From positions 29,582,052-29,646,051 of the forward strand of contig CM026565.1 in assembly GCA_015143295.1 (NCBI GenBank): a stretch of 64,000 bases of DNA, written 5' to 3'. The translations under genes were made by a program, and so were the position numbers. The DNA comes from Tetracentron sinense. Lineage: Eukaryota > Streptophyta > Magnoliopsida > Trochodendrales > Trochodendraceae. Positions 56,014-64,000 of this stretch are shown piece by piece. The notes below the pieces were generated by a model, which was given only the letters and a program-made list of their open reading frames with translations, did not search any database and was not told where the DNA came from. Every line of letters starts with the position of its first letter. Position 1 is the stretch's first letter.

Positions 56014-56531
56014 CTTCCTATCTATATATTTTGTTCAGATCATCCTTTCTTGTTAAAAAAGGGAAGTGAATGGGCCGTCTCAGTGGATACCCCTTGTTCT
56101 TGTTTAGTACCATTCATTTCGGAAGTCAATTCCATTCCTACCTTTAATTGGTTCTTCCTCACTTTCATATGCAAAGTGAAGCGTGAAAAATGAAAGAAGA
56201 GATCACCATCTTTCTCTAAAAACCAACCTTGAATCCACAATGAAAATAAAGAATAATTTTCAAAAGAAAATAAAATAACATAGATCAAAAACTGAAAAAT
56301 TCATTACAATCGTAGCTTAAATACATCACAGCTCTTAATTTGACTCCAACTCTCCCAAAATCAAACAAACAAAAAATAAATAAATAAATTCAAATATAGC
56401 AAAAAACTAGAAACATACTCAAACACTTACTCAATTCTTAATTAAGTTTGTTTGTTTGTTTTTTTTTTTTTTTTTTTAAAGTAGACTTTTGGAACCCGCA
56501 AGAAACCTAAAAATAACAAAATAGATATTTA

Positions 56532-57190
56532 TTAAAAATTATAAATTTTGGCTTCAAATTGAGTTTTGATCATCGGAATATAATCTTTTATCGCAATTAT
56601 ACAGAGTTCAAATGGATCCATGATCATGGAAGTCGCAAGGCTTATTTGAGAGCTTTCTAGTGATATATTATAATACACATTCTGATATTTGTGCGCAAAG
56701 TTGAGCTCTCTGAAAGCTAGGTGAAGCAAAGATATGCGACTTGATCCTTTGGTGGCCAATTTTTTTTGGTCCAAATATTTCAGAAAATTAACAGCCTCAT
56801 GTTCTACGTCAATATCCTCCACTTGAAAATAACTTCACTTCAAGTTACTTGTTGGTTTTGGTTCTTGGTACTTGAATTAATCTGCCATTTTGAGGAACTT
56901 TGATATTGTTATATCTTCTAGAAGATCAACAACATATGTCTTCTTATTAATCTTTCTGAGTATTTGATAGGGACCTATTTGCTTCTGCCTCAACTAAATG
57001 GACCATCATCTTGTCACCTTGCTTGAATCCCTTTAGAAGCCTTAGTTGACCAACCTTTTGCTTATAGTGTTAGACTCTCCCAACCTCTTCTGAACATCAG
57101 CTGGCACTTCCACAATTCTCTCATCCATTCTACTAGTAGTTGAACTTATTATTTAAAAGTTTAGCAATGACATTAGGTTCAATGCATGTC
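56532..57190 (-). pseudogene. Ty3/gypsy integrase C-terminal remnant in the gene E block
   Basis: The minus strand has broken frames equivalent to 51340-51580 (integrase C-terminus). The open frame 56822-56532 lies downstream of it and has no recognised domain. It aligns in order with the gene D block (ATTCTGATATTTGTRTG, TGATCCTTTGGTGGCC-like), so the gypsy copy was already present when the block duplicated. Confidence 0.55.
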
Positions 57191-58320
57191 TAGTGAAATT
57201 ACCTCTTTATGTATCAATCAAGACCTGGGGGGGGTAAATAGGTTTTTCTAAGGTCTGTTTACATATTTTAATTTTATCAATTAAAAACGCAGAAAAAGTA
57301 AATACGCAAACAAATCACAACACCAAGATTTTTACGTGGAAACTCTCTCGGGAAAAACTACGAGACCTAGTACAGATGAAAAATATTTAACTAAGAGCAA
57401 AAGCATCAAATACTTATGGAGTCCAGCCAATCCTCAACACATCAATAAGCAATCACGAGCTTGCAAGCCAACATAATCTACGAGCAGTAGAATTTTCTGT
57501 TCTCAGAACTTAGCAACCATGATCTCTCGATCGATCTCTACCTAGGCAGCTCTGGATTTCTTCCACCATAGTAACCGCGATCCGCTACAAGGACCGATCT
57601 CCTTTTACAAAGGCTTTGACACGTGCCAACGAAATTTATACTCACGCAGGAGTTTGAGGGTTTAATTCAAGTTAAACAATGACAGTGATCTCATGAACAA
57701 TGCGAATTAACAATGCAAGTCGAAAAGTTTTACGGTAGAATCTTGCAACTCTAGTTTATAACACATACGAGAGAGAACTCAACGGGATAAATCATCCATA
57801 ATGGGGAATCCTAGAATAACTTTGAGAGCCTCTCTACTCAATCTCAAAAGCCCTAAATTGTAATAGGGAACAATACTATATGTAGACAAACCAAATTTGA
57901 GAAAAGAAGTTACTAAATACACTATTCCCGCAAGGTTGTTCGAACGCCCAAGGGGGTGGTTCGAACCACCCCATAACCCAAATTGCTAGAATTTTTTTCA
58001 TACATTTTTTGCTCCGTGGTTCGAATCACCAACATGGGTTTTGCCCAAAAAAGGTTTTTTAACTACCTCGACTTGTTTCTAACCACCTAGGGTATATCGG
58101 ACATTGCCTAGGTCAATTCCTCATAGGGTAGATGTTATCTAAGTCACTTACTATTCCTAAGCATGTTTGCGGCACATGATCAACAACTTTCCTTTGTCTT
58201 CACAATGGTTTATCTTACGGAATGGTTTGTCTTATAGAATTAGCCAATCCAAAACTGGACTTTACATCTAGGAGCATGGCCACTCGAGTGGATTCTTGTC
58301 AGTTGATCTATTCACAATGT
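57191..58320. other. Insertion-like stretch inside the gypsy remnant
   Basis: It has no counterpart in the gene D block. Words such as ATTTTTACGTGGAAACTC and GGGAAAAACTACGAGACC are common in plant retroelement non-coding DNA, and GTTCGAACCACCCC-type palindromes occur at 57937-58030. It is probably part of an LTR element, but no ends were found. Confidence 0.35.
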
Positions 58321-59435
58321 TTTTCATGACAAATTCAACATGAGCAAGAGAAAAATCCTACTACTTGGGCTTAGTTCCTTAAAGACAATGTATAAATATT
58401 TCTTCATGTCTTATTTTATCACTTCTGTTTTGGCCATTTGTTTGGGGATGGTATGTAGAATTGTGTTGTCAAATGTCAAATCACCTCTATCAAGTCCTCC
58501 AGAAATTGTTAAGAAATTTAATTTGTGTCATCGTCTGATGTAATTGCCTAGGGTACACTGAGTAATCACGGCCTCGGATTGTCTCTGGCGAAGCAGAAAG
58601 GGCTCTCGGGGTTCCATACATTGTGCGGCAGCGGCAGAAAAATGGGGAGAAGTCATATATTTTCTCCCCATGATTTTTGACTTCTCCCCATTCGATATCT
58701 CTCCCCCTTATTCTCACACACTTATCGCCACATGTCCATTTGTGTGTGGAGAAGTCAAAATCATGGGCCCCATGATTTTGACTTCTCCACCACATGTCAC
58801 CTATTCTATGGAACCCCGAGATAAGCCCTTTCTGGCTTCGCCAGAGGCAAGCCAAGGCCAGTAATCACACTACTTTAAAAGATAAATCGGGTACATTCGT
58901 TACATCCATCGTCTACTTACACAAGATAAAGTGTGTCATCTTCAAGAGCTTGTTAACAACTACAAAAACAGAATTCGATTACCATATTTTGAAGGAAAGA
59001 TCAGCTTAAATAACAGAAAAGTCTCACTGCTTAGGCTTATTTCCTGAAAGACAATGCATAACATTCTCCAATCTCCTATTTTACCAATTCTATTTACCCG
59101 TTTGTTTTTTAGATGTTATATATCCACTACTGTGCTACAAAGTGGTATCAAATTGCCTTTATAAAGTCCTCTAGATATGGTTAAGAAATTTTGTAACACG
59201 ATATGTTATAATTGTATTGGATACACCGTTGCATCTCACCATTTCTTTACAAAACAAATTTGCTACATTGTTCATGTCCATCGTATTGATATAGGAATAA
59301 AGTGTGCTATCTAATTAGTGAACTTCACAATGACTAAAAAAACAGAATTAATAACTTGTTGAGTCCGCGAATGGTAATTTTGGTACTGGTAATGAAGTGT
59401 AGAGGAAAGTATTTTGGGACTGGCCCTTAGTTGTA
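58321..59435 (-). pseudogene. Ty3/gypsy integrase remnant, second part and extra copy
   Basis: Both 58430-58530 and 59090-59390 match 51600-51850 (TACAAAGTGGTATCAAATTG, GTTAAGAAATTTTGTA). This stretch of degenerate integrase is therefore present twice, around a MITE at 58570-58859. No open frame remains. Confidence 0.55.
58570..58859. mobile_element. Mutator-type MITE, third copy of the 54090 family
   Basis: 290 bp; ends GGCCTCGGATTGTCTCTGGC and GCCAGAGGCAAGCCAAGGCC. AGTAATCAC occurs on both sides (58561-58569 and 58860-58868), a perfect 9-bp target duplication that fixes the boundaries of this family. Confidence 0.92.
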
Positions 59436-59891
59436 TGTTAAGAATCTCAAGCCAATAGATTTAAGGTCTCTCTCACAACCGTGAGGGATAAGACTGATTG
59501 TCTTTGTTATTTATAGAGTAAGAATTACAGCTTTTGATTACAGCGTGTATATCTCTTACAGAAGATTACAGCGTCTGATTATATCTCAGATAATATCATA
59601 GTCCTTCGATTCAGTCAAGAGTATCTCGAAAGATATCTTGAACCAAGTAGGAAAGCTTGTATAACATAAGGATTCTCTTTCTAATTTAGTTAACCGGGTA
59701 TAGTAGGTGCATGTTTCCCTTAACTCTCTCTCCATTAGATGCATTGATGTAGCACCAGCAGTTGACCCCTTTCTTGTGTCTTCAAATTCTGATTTGTTTA
59801 CCTTAATTGCAACAGAGTCCAATTATTTCCTTGTTTCTTCAGATTTGGATTGGATACACTCAGGCTCTTTAGTATGATAGAATTGTTAACA
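59436..59891 (+). mobile_element. Solo or partial LTR, 456 bp
   Basis: It starts TGTTAAGAATCTC and ends GAATTGTTAACA, the inverted TG..CA ends of an LTR. A TATTTATAGAG box is internal. No internal region or clear target duplication adjoins it. Confidence 0.55.
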
Positions 59892-60085
59892 CTTTATTGT
59901 CCTAGGTTTGAGAAGGGGTCCTAAGGTTTAGGAATGGTCCTAAGGTTAGGTAGGGTATAAGAGATGGTAAGTTTTATGGAGTCTTGGACAAGAAAAGCAC
60001 GGTAGAAGAGGTGCAAAAACAAGGTGCTTACGGTGACTAGCAATGAGGATAACTTGCTGTGTGCATTTGTTGCTTTATTCTATTA

Positions 60086-60401
60086 GGGTCCGTTCTTTTG
60101 GTGAAACTTTGAAAGTCTAGAACTTTCATAGTTTCATGCCTAATTTTACTTGATGGCTAGAAAAATATTATTCCATAGAGTGCAAAAGATCTACAAATAT
60201 AGAACTTTTAAGTTCTACCCAAAATTTGGATGTTTTAAGTCCTAGAGATGTAGAACTTCTAACTAAATTGAACTCATAAATTTGAGATATCATCAAGTAA
60301 AAGGGTTAGAAACCCTCTCCCCTCTCTTCGCTGACTCTTGCCACTTGTTCCAAAACATTGATGTTCTGAACTTTTAAAAGTTCCACCAAAAGAACATAGC
60401 C
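60086..60401. mobile_element. Tourist-like MITE
   Basis: GGGTCCGTTCTTTTGGTGAA and CCACCAAAAGAACATAGCC are inverted, and TTA flanks both sides (60083-60085 and 60402-60404). 316 bp, non-coding. Confidence 0.75.
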
Positions 60402-61122
60402 TTATCTAGATTTATACCTTATAACAAAAATGAATTCCTACATAAAAGAAGTCTACCTAGTATGCATATGGTTCTTTTTTGTCCCACTATTAATATACTT
60501 CAAAGCCTGACGATCTGTATACGTGAAAAATTCTCTTTGTATAAGGTAAAAGGTTAAAGGTTACTGGTCTTCCTTCTTAAGATTAGCATATGGTTCATTA
60601 AGGTACTGCTTGACGAATTCAAAAGTCCAAACACATCTCTACCCATATATAGATGAGCAATTGAGTAGGTAAAGATTTAAGATGCAGCTTCTTAAGATTT
60701 TGAATTCTCCAACTACGTTGTTTAAAACCAAATATGGGTGGTAATAGATATCCGATTACCCTACACAATTAAGTTGGATTTGTGCCAAATTTTATACTTA
60801 AATAGTACTTTTGAGTATGGCTGAAAAGGAGAGAGTGGGGCTAGACAGCCAACCAATCCTTCCATATTACCATATGTTAATGAAATTTATTCGTACATGA
60901 ATAACAATTTTCCCCATCATTTTTGAAGAATTTTCAGAGCTGGAAATATAACCACATTATTTATTTATTTTCCTGATATTACAGACCTCAAATACATTAT
61001 GAAAGAAACGAATCATAACCTTAGTATGGTATGGAGCCTCATAAAGTGGAACAGTGTATGAATGGTGAATATTAGAACAAAGAGAGAAGATGTAGGAATT
61101 CATGCGGTCTATTAAGTTGCAT

Positions 61123-61749
61123 CTAAAGTAAGAAAGCCATAAAAATGGATAAAACGGTGAGGGAGAAGCTGGCAATTGCAACTGTTGACGAGGAGCTGGG
61201 AGGGGTTGGTCCCACTACGGGTCCACCGGCTGTCGGGGCTGATACTGGGGTAGGGGCGCAATCAGCGGGCGTACCCGATGTGGGGGCCGGCGAGGAGGGA
61301 GGAGTGGAAGGGGATGGTCCTTCCTTGGAGGGGGTTGGGGATGCAGAAGGAGAGGCTTCGACAGTAATGCTCAACTTTTGGCCGATGTTGCAGTGCCGGC
61401 CGAGGGTGCAGATGTAATAGTGGTCGCCCTCGGAGTCAAGAGTGAGGTTGGCAGGGCCGGTTGTGATAACAGAACCAATGGTAGTGGTTGAGGTACAGGC
61501 ATCGAATGCTGTCTTTGATACTTGGGCCACGTCGTGTTCCCCGGTGGTGAAGTTGAACACAAGAGTGTCGCCAACCATGAATTTCTTGGTGGAAGCCCAG
61601 GTTGTGTATGCGGCGGCACCACCGGGGGGAATGACCCACCCCGTGCTATCTCCGACCACATGTGTTGTCTGCGCCACGGTGCAATGTAGCAAGGCCGCTC
61701 CAACAGCAAGAAGAAGCACACACCCAGCCATACCCATTCTCAAAGCCAT
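61123..61749 (-). CDS. Phytocyanin F: intronless stellacyanin-like GPI-anchored protein
   Basis: 208 residues, single exon, and the closest relative of pseudogene B. Signal peptide MALRMGMAGCVLLLAVGAAL to about residue 27. Copper domain with His72, Cys114, His119 (GRHCNIGQK) and Gln123; disulfide Cys85-Cys120; NFT and NLT sequons. The Pro/Ser/Thr tail is shorter than in B, C and E: the TAHTPTPTAAGPTT part is reduced to VVGPTPPSSSS. The GPI-type end is VLSIFMAFLL. It keeps the CAGACAACACATGTGG reading that B has lost, so F shows what the B frame should be. The 5' and 3' flanks match B. Confidence 0.93.
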   Translation of the reverse strand: MALRMGMAGCVLLLAVGAALLHCTVAQTTHVVGDSTGWVIPPGGAAAYTTWASTKKFMVGDTLVFNFTTGEHDVAQVSKTAFDACTSTTTIGSVITTGPANLTLDSEGDHYYICTLGRHCNIGQKLSITVEASPSASPTPSKEGPSPSTPPSSPAPTSGTPADCAPTPVSAPTAGGPVVGPTPPSSSSTVAIASFSLTVLSIFMAFLL

Positions 61750-61846
61750 CGCTCTCTCTCTCTCTCTGTTAGTGTATAATTGAGTTTCTGAGTCTAGCTC
61801 TAATGTAAAAGTAATGGGTGAGAAGATGGAGGGCTAGCCTTGCCTA

Positions 61847-61852
61847 TTTATA
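61847..61852 (-). promoter_or_regulatory. TATA motif of phytocyanin F
   Basis: CCTCTATAAATAGGC on the minus strand, about 98 bp upstream of the ATG. W-box-like TTGACT at 61988-61993 and CATGCATG just above it. Confidence 0.6.
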
Positions 61853-62925
61853 GAGGTACAAGAGAGAGAAAGAGGACGCGTACAGCTTCTCTAATGACCG
61901 CAGCGGTCTTGCCACGGCCTTGACGGGTAAGCGGAGAGGGGACGGACTCGCGACGCAGTGGAAGTTTCTCGCGGGTCCTTCCTGTCTTTGACTTTTCTTA
62001 CATGCATGCATCCTTATTCCTGCCTGGGGGTTTTGGGACGGACTCCAATCGCTGACTACGCCCATCCCTCCACTTAACAGCGTTGCTAGGCCCAGGCGTC
62101 TGGCTTGCCTAATTGGAATTTTAGGCATAAGCCATTCTGGGCTGGGCTGGGCTTTGGCCTACAAACAATAGTATGTAACCCTTGTTATATGGTTATAATC
62201 AGTTGACTTGCCTAATTAAGGTGAAAGAGTTATATGTCCAATGCAATACATTACATAATAGAATTAGTCTAGGGATACTCCCAAAGTGTACTCCCAAATC
62301 TAAACCATTTATCTAAATTATTAAACGGTTAGGATTAGAGTTGATGTGGCATTAGAAAAGACAAAATAAGCAAACTCAAATCCTTGCCCTTAGTGATTGG
62401 TTATAAACTGTTAGGATTAAGTAGTATAATTGGAGTACCCTTTGACCGAGTCTAAATAATAATGTCTAGACTCTAGACTCAATAAAGTCCTCATTTTCTT
62501 TTTTTCTTTGTAAACTTGGACTTTGTCCAATAGTATGTACTCTAGATTAGAACATTGATTAACAGTTCTAACCTGTGAGTCAAGCTTTTTTTATCACCTT
62601 GTTAGTGTTTAGTACCATTAATTTTAGAAGTTGTTTCTATTCTTACCTTTGGTTCTTCCAGATTCTCTAATGCAAACTAAAGCATGAAAAATGAATGAAG
62701 AGATCACCATCTTTCTCTAATAACCAACCTTAAATCAAAAGAAAAAAGTCTCTACGTAAAACAAAATTACATTGACCAAGAAGTAAAACAAAATCATTAA
62801 AAATATATGTAGCTTAAATGCATCCCAACTCTTGATGGGATCCAACTTTCCAAAAGAAAAAAATAGTAGGTTTCTAACTGTTCAGTTCAAAATTTAGGAT
62901 TTTTAGACCCAAGTAGACTTTCAAT

Positions 62926-63846
62926 GTCACGACCTAAAATCTAAAATTTAGGTCAAAATGAAACTTTGACTCGCAACACTGCATTATCTTAAACATATAA
63001 GACATGCTTAAAAATGACAACTTAAAATTTCTGAAATAACACCAATCTCATATTGTCTAAACTCTAAATCAACTAAACCTCAACAATCTGAAACCACCAT
63101 CTAAATATCGATCTCATTACAATCCCTTCAAATTTAAAAGTCTAATAATCTAATAAATCAGTTATAAGGAAACTTGTCCAAATGATCCTCCGATTTCACG
63201 TAATCACCTTCAACTTTCTCTAGATACTCTTTCTCTTTCTAAGGTTCAGCTATTATCTCTACATCTAAATATGTCGCATAAAACATATTGGTTGAGTACA
63301 TGCAACCCAGTAGACATAAAATCCTAGCTAACAATATCATATCATAAACATTAACATAATCATACATATCATAGTTCATCTTAATATATATACATCAGAG
63401 TACGGAAAACATGTGAGCATATTCATCTTTCTTAACTTGTGAGCATTTTATTTTACTTAACTTATGAGTTTATTCAACTTGCATACACTTGTGAGATAAC
63501 TTAAAATAACTGAGCATTATATATGTGAAGAGACTACGATATGTTATTCATATAGAGCAACCAATGATTTACACCCGTCATTACACTAATGATTTTTGTG
63601 AACCAAATAACTAGTACCCATAAAATCTACTTTTGAGCCAGGTACTATGTACCATTGAATTCCTAACGTACTAGCATTTTTGAGTAATAGGTATGAATAC
63701 TCTAGAGATCTTAGACAATGTTGGTACTCATAACGTGTGAATATATATTATGTAATTCATACATACATACTTACTTGTGAGACTTATGAACTTGTGAGGC
63801 TTGTGAGCTTATAAGATATTTTATGAGCTTATAAACTTGTGAGACA
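62926..63846 (-). mobile_element. Truncated gypsy-type LTR fragment, partner of 23761-24682
   Basis: It starts TGTCACGACCTAAAATC and is collinear with 23761-24682, ending at the same CACTA terminus. It is an older insertion carried along by the block duplication. Confidence 0.55.
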
Positions 63847-64000
63847 TCACTACAAGATATCAGTTGTTTTTATTTATCACCGTAAGACATTGATCACGAT
63901 TACCATGCGCAGACCGAACTGCGACCTTTCGATGTGTGATCATATGTATTTAAATATCATGGTTTTTAATTAAATCGTAATTGTTTTTAATATTAACGAC
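63847..64000 (+). mobile_element. CACTA terminus, third copy, cut by window edge
   Basis: CACTACAAGATATCAG, then GTGTGATCATATGTATTTAA, collinear with 24683 onward. Confidence 0.6.

Larger units (their letters stand above)
60598..64000. repeat. Duplicated block around phytocyanin F, paired with 19438 onward
   Basis: Collinear with the gene B block on both sides of the gene. It lacks the solo LTR and the 55-bp duplication found there and continues past the window edge. Confidence 0.85.

Noticed and set aside
56532-56822. 96-codon frame as a host gene
   Set aside because: It lies directly downstream of a gypsy integrase remnant and is collinear with broken DNA in the gene D block, so it is treated as element-derived.

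Overview
The window is nuclear DNA of a flowering plant. It is AT-rich, dense in nested transposable elements, and contains genes for GPI-anchored, arabinogalactan-type blue copper proteins (phytocyanins), a plant-only family. The species cannot be read from the sequence. No RNA gene or CRISPR array was seen.

The only cellular genes recognised are a family of six stellacyanin-like phytocyanins, all on the minus strand and spread over about 50 kb: A (exons at 12686-12509 and 11534-11227), B (20613-19965), C (31413-30772), D (48250-47513), E (53770-53114) and F (61749-61123). Each encodes a signal peptide, one plastocyanin-like copper domain with His/Cys/His/Gln ligands, a Pro/Ser/Thr-rich tail and a hydrophobic GPI-type C-terminus. 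A has the intron usual for phytocyanins. B to F have none and closely resemble each other. B carries a 2-nt deletion after the signal peptide and is probably a pseudogene. All six share a TATA motif about 100-125 bp upstream of the ATG. B to F sit in larger duplicated blocks whose flanks also align: B (19438 to about 25000) with F (60598 to the window end), and D (to about 52000) with E (to about 59400).

The rest is mobile DNA. From left to right: a decayed Ty3/gypsy element (1 to about 4900, minus strand); a copia gag remnant and MITEs (5700-6720); a TRIM-type mini-LTR element (7679-8737); a Tourist-like MITE; a small Helitron (10215-10619); a 1.75-kb non-autonomous LTR element (13536-15290); a CACTA end inside a gypsy fragment (about 18940-19474); a solo LTR (21758-23621); an internally deleted copia element (26490-30300); a TRIM remnant next to a hairpin minisatellite (32904-34890); the 3' end of a gypsy chromovirus with its LTR (34893-37841); a PIF/Harbinger remnant (39983-42296); a 5'-truncated LINE (42589-43082); and gypsy integrase remnants carried in the D and E blocks. 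MITEs with 9-bp target duplications (Mutator-type) are common around the phytocyanin genes, and one lies in the 3' UTR region of gene C.

The most unusual items are the expanded intronless stellacyanin family, the order of events recorded by insertions present in one duplicate and absent from its partner, a back-to-back inverted pair of Mutator-type MITEs sharing one target site, and a higher-order minisatellite whose every unit carries a hairpin. I found no sign of a new multi-gene biochemical system.
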